Positions 1 to 6,650 of a stretch of 23,796 nt of DNA are shown one piece after another. Source of the DNA: a virus. The stretch covers positions 6,234-30,029 of IMG/VR virus record IMGVR_UViG_3300002231_000013; one strand, 5' to 3'. Both the position numbers and the translations under genes were made by a program. Below the pieces are notes generated by a model. The model ran no database searches. It worked only from the letters and a program-made list of their open reading frames with translations, and was not told where the DNA came from. Position 1 is the first letter of the stretch. Every line of letters starts with the position of its first letter.

Positions 1-768
1 CAGGTAGATGGCGGTCTCCCCGAGGAAGATCAAACCGAACCGTGTCTTCTGCACCACGCCGGAGCCGAACGCCCCTACCCCAGGGGATTCGGAGGGCACA
101 ATCTGGCGGGGAGGAGAGTTGATTACCGTGTAGAACCTGCGCGTTTTGAACACGTATAGGTTATCTCCCCAGGACTGCAGGCTGGTGACCTTGTCCCCGT
201 CATCATCAACCACATTCTGGAAGGAGAGGAAGGGGGCTTCAAACACCACCGGCGTCAGCGGTTCAGAGTAGATGATGGTCGATGGCAGCGTGAGGTCACC
301 AGCGTAGTACATTCTGCCCTTGTGCTGCTCAATCAGGGTAGGGGCGAATGGTGCGCCACTGACCGACGGCGTCACCACAGAGGCGAACGTAGCGCCGTCC
401 CAGGAGTAGACGTTTCCGGTACCGTTCACGAAGTACAGCACGTCCTGATACACCGCCCAGTCCGTTACCGGTGCGGTGAGGGCAGAGCTGATGATGGTTT
501 CCGTGGTCGCATCCAGTGTCGATACCCCGTAGGTTCCAACGTTACTCCAGGCCACCACAGTAAAACTTGCTCCGGTTGACTGATAGAAACGTATAATGTT
601 TGAGGCGAAGACATTAGTCTGATCCGCGGCACCCTGAACGGAATTGTAATACACATTCCCAGGCATATGATCAAGAGCACCGGGGCGCCTACTCATGAGA
701 ATATTCTCGAGTAGAGCGGTCTCCCCGATCTCAGGATCCAGTAGCAGATCCGCCTTGTCCGGATTCAT
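1..768 (-). CDS. Large tail protein, N-terminal part (runs off the window)
   Basis: One frame is open from just after the adaptor gene to the window edge, about 265 codons with no stop, and continues beyond position 1. The protein is rich in beta-strand-like stretches, with lines such as MYYAGDLTLPS, SLQSWGDNLYVFKTRRFY and FGLIFLGETAIYL. These resemble the beta-propeller-like part of phage tail or DNA-stabilisation proteins (P22 gp10-like position, next to a gp4-like adaptor); this is a family impression, not a search result. The first in-frame ATG is at 768 (MNPDKADLLLDP). The natural start is probably ATG 811-809, which overlaps the adaptor stop as TAATG, but that ATG is one base out of frame. 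A missing base near 803-808 would join them and add about 14 residues ending in a lysine- and serine-rich leader. Good support as coding, moderate support for the role. Confidence 0.72.
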   Translation of the reverse strand, partial: MNPDKADLLLDPEIGETALLENILMSRRPGALDHMPGNVYYNSVQGAADQTNVFASNIIRFYQSTGASFTVVAWSNVGTYGVSTLDATTETIISSALTAPVTDWAVYQDVLYFVNGTGNVYSWDGATFASVVTPSVSGAPFAPTLIEQHKGRMYYAGDLTLPSTIIYSEPLTPVVFEAPFLSFQNVVDDDGDKVTSLQSWGDNLYVFKTRRFYTVINSPPRQIVPSESPGVGAFGSGVVQKTRFGLIFLGETAIYL

Positions 769-810
769 TCCGGCAAGGAAGTTACTCTGTGATGTCTTCT
801 CCAGCGTCCA

Positions 811-1425
811 TTAATGGTCGATGTTCGTCACGTTCTTGCCTATGCGGGCATTGCGGAACTTGGTGGCTTCACGGATGCTGCCCTGGTAGGCCGCCTCGTG
901 GTACTGAGCAGACTTGAAACGCTCCTGCTTAACCAGCATTCTGGATACCGCCCCATCAATGATGGCTTCAGCGAAGTCGTCACCAAGGTCTGACTCAACC
1001 AACAGGTCCGCTGTTGAATCAGTGAATGCGCTGGGGAAGTAGACGTAGCTGAGTGTCAGGACGGTCTCGCTATCATTCACTGTGGTATTCGTCAGCCACA
1101 GTTTGGTAGCGTCCAGCCGGTACCCCATGTCCAGCTCACTGCTGGTAGCCCGGCCCTTACCACCACGCTTCTCCAGGTAGTTGGTGAAGCCGTTCTCATC
1201 CGTCAACAGCACAAAGTCGACTGACATGAAATCCGCCGGAAGCAGTACGGAATAACCATCCGATTCCCAAGACAAAGCACCCTCTGCTGTGAGCCACTTT
1301 GTCTTGCGAACGAATTCAATCTCCTTCAGGTTGATGAGGTTCATTATCTCATCATTCGTGAAGAAGGCTGGAGTGGTTTCCCGGACTGCTTCCCGGATCG
1401 CCTGGATGTACTCAGCGAGGGTCAT
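811..1425 (-). CDS. Head-tail adaptor (connector) protein
   Basis: 204 residues. The N-terminal line MTLAEYIQAIREAVRE followed by an acidic helix (FFTNDEIMNLINLKEIEFVRKTKW) and a beta-rich centre (SVLLPADFMSVDFVLL) is the pattern of phage adaptor proteins that dock under the portal. The C-terminal half is helical (DDFAEAIIDGAVSRMLVKQE, then QYHEAAYQGSIREATKF), as in P22 gp4-like and similar connectors. The ATG overlaps a TAA in the upstream frame as TAATG, which indicates translational coupling to the very small gene before it. The downstream neighbour is a large beta-rich tail protein, which fits an adaptor-then-tail order. It is unusual that this gene follows the fibre genes instead of directly following the capsid gene. 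Role inferred from layout and pattern; coding status is very secure. Confidence 0.78.
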   Translation of the reverse strand: MTLAEYIQAIREAVRETTPAFFTNDEIMNLINLKEIEFVRKTKWLTAEGALSWESDGYSVLLPADFMSVDFVLLTDENGFTNYLEKRGGKGRATSSELDMGYRLDATKLWLTNTTVNDSETVLTLSYVYFPSAFTDSTADLLVESDLGDDFAEAIIDGAVSRMLVKQERFKSAQYHEAAYQGSIREATKFRNARIGKNVTNIDH

Positions 1426-1546
1426 TAGCCGAAGTTCTGCACCAAGGTAGCGTAGTTGAGTTCAGTTTCTCCGGAGCTCTGTTCTCCTCGTGAAATTGCT
1501 TCTGAAGACGTACATCCCTCGTCTCTGCTGGGTCTATTCTATCCAT
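1412..1546 (-). CDS. Very small phage protein (44 aa as read; 40 aa if a frameshift is repaired)
   Basis: ATG at 1546 has a good Shine-Dalgarno (ACGGAG, seven bases upstream). The frame reads MDRIDPAETRDVRLQKQF and then HEENRAPEKL, a charged helical peptide, and as sequenced ends at TGA 1412-1414 inside the adaptor gene. One base added near 1461-1463 changes the end to LNYATLVQNFG with TAA at 1425-1427, overlapping the adaptor ATG as TAATG. Because that stop-start overlap is the arrangement used across this genome, the repaired version is probably the true one. No family recognised. It lies between a membrane-anchored coiled-coil protein and the adaptor, so a virion or lysis accessory role is possible but not shown. 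Confidence 0.55.
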   Translation of the reverse strand: MDRIDPAETRDVRLQKQFHEENRAPEKLNSTTLPWCRTSANDPR

Positions 1547-1573
1547 CTGCGTTCTCCGTAAAAATTGGAAGGT

Positions 1574-1954
1574 TTACTTGTCTGCGTGTTGCAATAAAAC
1601 TACTAGTATCTTATATAATCCGGCAACTAGTCCAGTGCCGAAGGCTCCTACTGCGGCGTAGGACCCTGCTTTGGTGGCCCAGGCTACCGCCTTTCCTGAT
1701 TGTTTTGACTGCTCCTCACGTGCGGCCTGGCACTGCAGGTGCTGCTCGCGCACTTCCCGGATGTCCGTCAACATCTCCTTCTGTGCGGAGAGGGTGTTCT
1801 GGTTCTGTTCGCTGAGGACACGTAGCTCACCACGGATCTCACTGAACGCAGGGGTTATGTCTTTGTTGACGAGCCCGAAAAGTATCTTGTCATTCTCTGC
1901 TCTGTGACCCATCTCATTCTCCAGGCTGGCTATACGTTCTGCCTCTGTACTCAT
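1574..1954 (-). CDS. Coiled-coil protein with one C-terminal membrane segment (holin-like or XhlA-like candidate)
   Basis: 126 residues from ATG 1954 (a TTG directly before it at 1957 would add one residue). A GGAA stretch in the end of the previous gene can serve as ribosome-binding site, and the start lies three bases past the upstream TAG. Residues 1-90 are charged and heptad-like (IASLENEMGHRAEND, then ELRVLSEQNQNTLSAQKEML), followed by one hydrophobic segment at about 99-121 (SYAAVGAFGTGLVAGLYKIL) and a short charged tail. A long coiled coil followed by one membrane helix is the layout of XhlA-type and other phage lysis accessory proteins. No endolysin is visible in the window to confirm a lysis cassette, so a membrane-associated virion protein remains possible. 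Confidence 0.6.
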   Translation of the reverse strand: MSTEAERIASLENEMGHRAENDKILFGLVNKDITPAFSEIRGELRVLSEQNQNTLSAQKEMLTDIREVREQHLQCQAAREEQSKQSGKAVAWATKAGSYAAVGAFGTGLVAGLYKILVVLLQHADK

Positions 1955-1957
1955 CAA

Positions 1958-2287
1958 CTATTCCTCATCACTCTCGAAATTAGCGAACTCCTCTTTCCCC
2001 GAAACAAGCTGGTAGCAAGCCTTGCGCAAGCATACCTGTTTCATAACCTCGTCGAATGCTTCACCCTCAACAACCGTAGGGAACGTATCAATCGGCCCCT
2101 TATCGGTGGACTCTCTAACATCCCTGTTAGCGTACATGTCAATATTGAACGCCAGTACTTTCCGCTTAACGTCAAATTCCAACCTTCCTACTATTGCGTA
2201 CACGCTATCGAATTTGATATCAACGCCGGAGTTAATGCTCATCGCCCTTGATATGTGCTGCACCCCTGCTTTCAATAGTAATGCCAT
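1958..2287 (-). CDS. Small virion-associated protein of unknown function
   Basis: 109 residues. ATG 2287 follows a strong GGAG six bases upstream (GTAGGAGACAGG before ATG). The N-terminal half is beta-rich (SVYAIVGRLEFDVKRKVLAFNIDMYA); the motif ANRDVRES followed by a Phe-rich helical acidic end (EAFDEVMKQVCLRKACYQLV, then EEFANFESDEE) is like small proteins found near tail and fibre genes of many phages, although I cannot name the family. It sits directly after the reconstructed end of the fibre gene (TAG at 2296-2298, nine bases before the ATG), which indirectly supports that reconstructed end. Function not assigned. Confidence 0.62.
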   Translation of the reverse strand: MALLLKAGVQHISRAMSINSGVDIKFDSVYAIVGRLEFDVKRKVLAFNIDMYANRDVRESTDKGPIDTFPTVVEGEAFDEVMKQVCLRKACYQLVSGKEEFANFESDEE

Positions 2288-2295
2288 CCTGTCTC

Positions 2296-2420
2296 CTACT
2301 TTGTCGCTACTTGTCTAGAACCGTGTGTGTTTACCTGGTGGTGCAGCCCGAATGTGGCTATGCACGCACTGGTATTATAGTCGTCTGCAGCATCTGTTCC
2401 ATCCCTAAAGAGGCGAAAAA
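2296..2420 (-). CDS. C-terminal end of the tail fibre, displaced by a frameshift
   Basis: As sequenced, the fibre frame stops at 2405 right after FHFSPL. Removing one T from the five-T run at 2416-2420 restores a continuation: FHFRLFRDGTDAADDYN, then TSACIATFGLHHQVNTHGSR, ending at TAG 2296-2298. This continuation fits the beta-strand pattern of the preceding domain, and its stop falls just before the Shine-Dalgarno and ATG of the next gene. It is therefore listed as part of the fibre protein and not as a gene of its own. Confidence 0.6.
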
Positions 2421-3949
2421 TGAAACTGTGCGCCGATACCGATCCCCGTCCCGGTAATATCTGGAAAACTCGCGATCTGCCCCTGCCACGCTGTCCCGCT
2501 CGCTGTACTGTTCACGTAGATCGTTCCTGAGACTATCGTTCCGGTGGTGTTCTCAATGGTGTACTCAAGCCCCCATCTCGCATCTCCCGTGTCAGCGTTC
2601 GTCGGATACCAGTGGAGATGCGGCTTGAGGTCAGTTCCCTCTTTGTAGGTGTGGATGATCTCGACGTTCCCGTGCAGAGCGTTTGTCTGGCTTGAGGAAA
2701 ATGAGTAGACAAGCATGTTAGTTGTGTCAAAAGTCACCAGAGCTGGTCTGTTGGACGCGCCCTGTGCGAGAGCAACGCCACCTATGTTGATGTCATCCCA
2801 TACGCCTTGCGTCAGCTCAAGAGTCTTCTCTGTGCCGCAGGAGATTACGAGGTCAGATGGCGCTACGAGGCTTGTGTTTATCCTCGCGGTAGATCCGTCA
2901 TAGACCATGCTCATGTCGTCACCAGCGCCGAAGTAAAGCAGATAGGTATCTGACTTCATCTTGACGTTCGTGCGGAATTCCCAGAGGCGGTTATTGAACT
3001 CACCGTAGACCAAATCGAAGCCGAGGGATTCAATATAGAGTTTGTAGCTCCCGGTTTCGCCTACGCCTGCCTCGCAGCCCAGGTACAAACCCCCGGTGCC
3101 CAATACATCGCGTCCAGCAGATCTGCCGATGGCAGTATTGCACTGACCCGTAATGCAACCAGGCAGAGCATTTACGCCGACCGCTGTATTGTTCGCTGAG
3201 GTGCTGTTGAACAGGGCGAACGTGCCGACGCCGATGTTCCCACTGCCTGATATGTTCTTTGCCAGTACCTGAGAGCCCATGCCAACGTTGTTTGACCCGT
3301 CGACGTTCAGTTTCAGCGTTCCCTCACCGAAAGCGAAGTTCAAAGTTCCGGTGGTGTTAGACTTGAGCGCGTCTTTTCCGGCTGCAACGTTTCCGCTGGC
3401 GAGGTTCGCCTGGAGTGCGCTGGTTCCTATGGCTATGTTGTTTATGCCTACAATGTTGCTGTATAGTGCGAGCGTCCCAGATGCATAGTTGTTACTCGCG
3501 AGGTTCGCTCTCAGCGCCCCGCGTCCTGATGCCATGTTGTTGGAGCCGCTGACGTTTGAGTACAGCGCCTGTCTGCCCATTGCGGTGTTCTGCACGCCGG
3601 TCACATTACTATACAGATTCTGGTAGCCAAACGCCGTATTATAATCACCAGTGTTCAGCCTTCCCGTTCCGACGCCAGCGAACGTGCACTCCGAGCCTCC
3701 GGTCGTCGCGTCTTGATATTTGAATTCATCCCACTCTACTTGATCGGTTGACGAGGTTGGATTGAGCGTGGTCCCGGTGCGCGTCCATGTCGTGATCAGT
3801 TCGAGAGGGGTCGTGCGATCCCAGTACCCAGCCGTAGCATTCCAGACTAGAACATCCTTGTCGACCACCGGACCACCATTGACATCTGACAGATTGTCCA
3901 GGCTCTCAGGGGAAAGAGGGGCGCACTTCCAGTGTGCCGTTGCTGCCAT
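2405..3949 (-). CDS. Tail fibre / receptor-binding protein with YadA-like head repeats
   Basis: 514 residues as read. Residues 104-280 hold 11 repeats of 16-17 residues with a consensus like NtAxGxxALysNvsGsN, the left-handed beta-roll type seen in YadA-like adhesin heads and in phage fibres. The C-terminal domain carries HGNVEIIHTYKEGTDLKPHL and HWYPTNADTGDARWGLEYTI, a pattern found at the ends of phage tail proteins. The first ~15 residues (MAATAHWKCAPL) are probably not native: the preceding 246-aa frame ends inside this one, and deleting one base in the T3-C4 run at 3909-3915 reads straight from LEVRPSFP into ESLDNLSDVNGG. A second frameshift at 2416-2420 cuts off the true end. Repaired, the fibre would be one chain of roughly 783 residues from 4646 to 2296. 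The likely role is host surface binding. Confidence 0.8.
   Translation of the reverse strand: MAATAHWKCAPLSPESLDNLSDVNGGPVVDKDVLVWNATAGYWDRTTPLELITTWTRTGTTLNPTSSTDQVEWDEFKYQDATTGGSECTFAGVGTGRLNTGDYNTAFGYQNLYSNVTGVQNTAMGRQALYSNVSGSNNMASGRGALRANLASNNYASGTLALYSNIVGINNIAIGTSALQANLASGNVAAGKDALKSNTTGTLNFAFGEGTLKLNVDGSNNVGMGSQVLAKNISGSGNIGVGTFALFNSTSANNTAVGVNALPGCITGQCNTAIGRSAGRDVLGTGGLYLGCEAGVGETGSYKLYIESLGFDLVYGEFNNRLWEFRTNVKMKSDTYLLYFGAGDDMSMVYDGSTARINTSLVAPSDLVISCGTEKTLELTQGVWDDINIGGVALAQGASNRPALVTFDTTNMLVYSFSSSQTNALHGNVEIIHTYKEGTDLKPHLHWYPTNADTGDARWGLEYTIENTTGTIVSGTIYVNSTASGTAWQGQIASFPDITGTGIGIGAQFHFSPL
3110..3640 (-). repeat. Eleven 16-17-residue protein repeats in the fibre
   Basis: Successive units begin NTAFG, NTAMG, NMASG, NYASG, NIAIG, NVAAG, NFAFG, NVGMG, NIGVG, NTAVG, NTAIG, each followed by a short turn, a Leu and usually a xSN/xAN step. 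The DNA of the units is diverged, so this is an old protein-level repeat and not a recent tandem duplication. The Asn-then-small-residue-Gly ladder is typical of trimeric beta-roll heads. Confidence 0.8.
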
Positions 3950-4646
3950 GTGCAGATATAACCAGCGCCACGACTATTGCCGGACTCGGTGCTTCTGGCA
4001 TTATATTGGTCAAGTATCCGGCGGTCGCGTCTGACACATAGATAATATCACCTGCTGCCCACGTCTCACCGTACTGCCCTCCGTTCGTCTGGATGCCCCG
4101 GACCTTGCCTCTGACAGTGATATTCCCAGGTTGCCCGTCGATGATGTCATGAGTCGCAATGCCCACGAAATAAAAGGCGGGCTTCCCTCCAGCGACTATC
4201 GCAGGAGTGATCCGAAAGTTGCCCGAATTGCCAATACTTCCTGCATACTCAACCGGAGTACCGTTAGTGATCGTGCCCCCCGTATCGTTCTGGCCATCGA
4301 TCAACGCCTCCTTGAAGTGCTGCCCGACAGTGCCGTTCTCCAGGACTGTGCTTAGCGTGCGGTTGCCAGCATCCCAGAATGTGCTGCCGGTAATCTCCGT
4401 CCCTGTTGAGATGTACCCAGTATTGTGGTAATGCACATCAGCATCCACATTTGGAGAGCGCAAGGTGCCGGTGGCTTCGTCGAATGTGAACTCAATATCC
4501 CCAATCAACAGCCCGTCAGAGCCGGCAAAAGGGATCTCGTCTTCTCCTAGGCGGGCACCACCATCATACACCCAATCAAGAATCTCCTGCTCCGAACGCA
4601 CCAGGTCCAGAGGTATTTCTTCAAAGGGGTTGAACCTCAGCTTCAC
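3906..4646 (-). CDS. Tail fibre, N-terminal part (virion-attachment region)
   Basis: 246 residues as read, starting with GTG 4646, which overlaps the TGA of the previous gene as GTGA. The start MKLRFNPFEEIPLDLV is followed by SEQEILDWVYDGG and a beta-rich stretch with THDIIDGQPGNITVRGKVRG and YGETWAAGDIIYVSDATAG, which is typical of the shaft or base of phage fibre proteins. The stop at 3906 falls 44 bases inside the next frame. One fewer base in the T3-C4 run at 3909-3915 would fuse both frames into one fibre with LSDVNGG-type linker (SLDNLSDVNG) directly after this part. I therefore regard it as the N-terminal third of a single fibre gene broken by an indel, although two separate genes cannot be ruled out. 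Confidence 0.72.
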   Translation of the reverse strand: MKLRFNPFEEIPLDLVRSEQEILDWVYDGGARLGEDEIPFAGSDGLLIGDIEFTFDEATGTLRSPNVDADVHYHNTGYISTGTEITGSTFWDAGNRTLSTVLENGTVGQHFKEALIDGQNDTGGTITNGTPVEYAGSIGNSGNFRITPAIVAGGKPAFYFVGIATHDIIDGQPGNITVRGKVRGIQTNGGQYGETWAAGDIIYVSDATAGYLTNIMPEAPSPAIVVALVISAHGSNGTLEVRPSFP

Positions 4647-4909
4647 GTCTTCACCACTGAAGACACATTATCGTTGGCGTCATAGGAAATAGTGAGCACT
4701 GCCTGCGTGGCAGCAGCCAACTTGTACGTAACAGTCTCTATCTCACCAATACCGTTCCCGGCAGTTACATACGTCAACGATATGCTGTCGTAGATCTCAG
4801 GCACCAGCGCGTTGAACCTCGCGACAGGTAAGGGGTTAGTTCCATCTACCGGTGATCCGCCATTGAATAACGCAACGAAGTTCTTGGCGAAATCCCCGAA
4901 TGGTCCCAT
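4643..4909 (-). CDS. Small structural protein, unknown
   Basis: 88 residues. It starts MGPFGDFAKNFVALFNGGSP, then PLPVARFNALVPEIYDSISL and a beta-rich end ending SVVKT. The stop TGA overlaps the GTG start of the fibre gene (GTGA), so the two are probably co-translated. The ribosome-binding site is weak, but the last codon-start arrangement and the location between the lectin protein and the fibre argue that it is real. It may help attach or fold the fibre; this is inferred from position only. Confidence 0.6.
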   Translation of the reverse strand: MGPFGDFAKNFVALFNGGSPVDGTNPLPVARFNALVPEIYDSISLTYVTAGNGIGEIETVTYKLAAATQAVLTISYDANDNVSSVVKT

Positions 4910-4938
4910 GATCTACTACACTATGAGGCAGCAGGTTC

Positions 4939-5025
4939 TTACGAAGCGGGCTTCGCTGGCTTGTTCCTTTTCACTGGCTCTGCTGTGCAAGGTGGGTCTT
5001 TAGGTCCTATAACTCTTACTGCCAT
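4939..5025 (-). CDS. 28-aa Lys/Pro-rich mini-ORF
   Basis: Between the lectin gene and the 88-aa gene lies about 120 bases otherwise empty of genes. ATG 5025 sits four bases after the lectin stop, with GGGGAT just upstream, and reads MAVRVIGPKDPPCTAEP, then VKRNKPAKPAS, before a TAA at 4939-4941. The start spacing and ribosome-binding site look genuine, and the composition (Pro- and Lys-rich) is peptide-like and not random. No family is recognised, and 28 codons is short enough to occur by chance. Confidence 0.4.
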   Translation of the reverse strand: MAVRVIGPKDPPCTAEPVKRNKPAKPAS

Positions 5026-5029
5026 ATCA

Positions 5030-6265
5030 TTATCCCCATTGTAGCCAAGTGCCGTGGATTCTTAGTTCTTTATCGTTTGCGTTATCAGCCTGATACCCCA
5101 TGGTGGTGCCAGAGGTTTGTCCCGAAATATCTATCTCGCCAGAAGTGTAGATCTCGATATTGGCGTCATAATCCGCCATCTTGGTGAGGGTTGCCGCCGA
5201 AGTGCTTGTGAAGTCATCCCTGGTAGCGTAATAGATCAAGTCGGTGTTAATAGTGACCACATCTATAGGGTCAACCAACGCCACAATTCTAGCGTAAGTT
5301 GGGACAGCCAAAGCTGTGGCAGGCTCAGATATGAGACTGAATGCGCTAGACCCAGAGTAAGCCGCAGTAGGAGGGGTGAAGTCTCCTGTGGTATATGTGC
5401 CTAGATTGCTGTTAAACGCAACCTCATCCATCAGTCCGTTGAAATCCCACGCCCCGTCAGGGCGGTTACCGATGTAAAAACCGGCAGTGTTAGCTCCACC
5501 ATCCTTTACGGTAAAAGTGTCAGCACTCTCATACCCGTTCACATACAGGTAACCCGTACCAGCCTTCCTTACGAACCTGACGTGATACCAAGTATCGGCT
5601 GACAGGCTAGGAACTTCTATGGGAAGAGTAAACGCCCTGTCTTCGTTAGCAGCACCAGCACCTACAGACGTGTGAAACTTGGAGTCACTACCGTTCCAGT
5701 ACATCGCGATCCCTCTGTTGAGGAGAGAGCTATCCGTAGCAAAAAGCCCCTGAACGCCAGTAGTAGCGTTGAGGTAAATCCAAGTCTCGAAAAGCCAGTC
5801 ATTCGTGAGAGGGTCCCAATCTGCGCTAGTCGCAAGGGACAGAGCATCATCCGTTCCGTCAAACAAAATGGAAGTTGTACCAAACTTTGGCCCCGTACCT
5901 TCGACCGACATATCACTATGCTGGGTTTGGTTGTTAGCTGTGACCGTCTTCGAACCAGCGGAGTCCACGAAAGTAGTGCTCCCATCTGTGGTGTTAGAGT
6001 GGATCAGCAGCGTGTAGCTTGCGGGGTTTGTGTAGTAGTCGTTTGTACCATCATAAGTAGCAGAGGATGCCACGGTATCAACACCTGTCTCATCGTGGTA
6101 CTCATCAGCAACACCTTTGACCATGTTGAATATGGTCCAGCCATCGTTGATAGCCGTCCTGAGGCTGAGGAGACCTATATTGTCAGAGTTGGTGCCTATC
6201 TGGGCTATCTGCTCGGCAGTAGCACCACCACCTCCACCGAAAGGTGGGTAGAAAGGTCCAAGCAT
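5030..6265 (-). CDS. Virion protein with LamG/concanavalin A-like lectin domain
   Basis: 411 residues. It opens with a glycine-rich leader (MLGPFYPPFGGGGGATAEQI), then a short helical linker and, at about residues 125-300, a lectin fold of the LamG_3 type: SILFDGTDDALSL, WLFETWIYLNATTGVQGLF, ADTWYHVRFVRKAGTGYLYV, NGYESADTF and GLMDEVAFNSNLGTYT. This is a carbohydrate-binding jelly roll common in phage capsid-decoration and tail proteins. The start ATG 6265 overlaps the previous TAA and has an excellent GGAGG. Likely role: surface glycan binding by the virion, either on the capsid or on the tail; position between capsid and fibre genes does not decide which. Confidence 0.75.
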   Translation of the reverse strand: MLGPFYPPFGGGGGATAEQIAQIGTNSDNIGLLSLRTAINDGWTIFNMVKGVADEYHDETGVDTVASSATYDGTNDYYTNPASYTLLIHSNTTDGSTTFVDSAGSKTVTANNQTQHSDMSVEGTGPKFGTTSILFDGTDDALSLATSADWDPLTNDWLFETWIYLNATTGVQGLFATDSSLLNRGIAMYWNGSDSKFHTSVGAGAANEDRAFTLPIEVPSLSADTWYHVRFVRKAGTGYLYVNGYESADTFTVKDGGANTAGFYIGNRPDGAWDFNGLMDEVAFNSNLGTYTTGDFTPPTAAYSGSSAFSLISEPATALAVPTYARIVALVDPIDVVTINTDLIYYATRDDFTSTSAATLTKMADYDANIEIYTSGEIDISGQTSGTTMGYQADNANDKELRIHGTWLQWG

Positions 6266-6588
6266 TATTTCCTCCGGCTACGGAATAGTGTTACGGTTAC
6301 AGTATCAGTGGTTCCAGTCTTCTTCAGACGGAACAGGCCAGGACCGAACCCTGTCTGCATCTTGGTCGTGGAATCAAGTACAGTGCCTGAGCTCTCCCAG
6401 AGCAGCGAGTTGTCCGCTTTTCGAGTAGCGAACTGAATGTCTACAGAATCCGCTGATAGCCCGGAGCACGCTATGGTTGTGTTCCGATCAACGTAAAATG
6501 ACTTGGTCTCGAAAGCCGTCGACACCTCCTGAATAGGTGCCTCCGAAGTAGAATCGTATACGCATACGTCAACCATATCTGCACTCAT
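6265..6588 (-). CDS. Small beta-rich protein next to the capsid gene
   Basis: 107 residues from ATG 6588 (MSADMVDVCVYDSTSEAPIQ), which has AGGAGA seven bases upstream. A longer frame reaching 6630 is not credible because it would begin inside the terminator hairpin. The protein is Ser/Thr-rich with alternating hydrophobics (FETKSFYVDRNTTIACSGL) and ends with basic RSRRK. It is the first gene after the capsid terminator and is coupled to the lectin gene by a TAATG overlap. A small capsid- or tail-associated role is plausible; no family is recognised. Confidence 0.6.
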   Translation of the reverse strand: MSADMVDVCVYDSTSEAPIQEVSTAFETKSFYVDRNTTIACSGLSADSVDIQFATRKADNSLLWESSGTVLDSTTKMQTGFGPGLFRLKKTGTTDTVTVTLFRSRRK

Positions 6589-6603
6589 GATGTCTCCTGT
6601 AAT

Positions 6604-6639
6604 GAAAAAAGACCCCGGGTGCCGAAACACCCGAGGTCT
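6604..6639 (-). terminator. Intrinsic terminator after the major capsid gene
   Basis: On the minus strand the RNA folds AGACC-U-CGGGUG, loop UUUCGG, CACCCG-G-GGUCU, a 12-pair stem with one U-G pair, followed by a run of six to seven U. It begins about 12 bases after the capsid stop codon (TAA at 6651-6653). It should reduce transcription of the tail genes relative to the capsid gene. Confidence 0.85.
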
Positions 6640-6650
6640 AGGGGTACTAC

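Noticed and set aside
1589-1621. Plus-strand TTGCAA ... TATAAT, promoter-like
   Set aside because: Spacing is 19 bases, no plus-strand gene follows, and the stretch encodes the membrane segment of a minus-strand gene.
3110-3640. Repeated fibre segment considered as a diversity-generating retroelement variable region or as a CRISPR-like array
   Set aside because: The repeats are protein-level and diverged in DNA; no reverse transcriptase, template repeat or regular spacers are seen.
5672-6436. A 254-codon plus-strand open frame opposite the lectin gene
   Set aside because: It crosses the junction of two real minus-strand genes and shows no domain; treated as a shadow.
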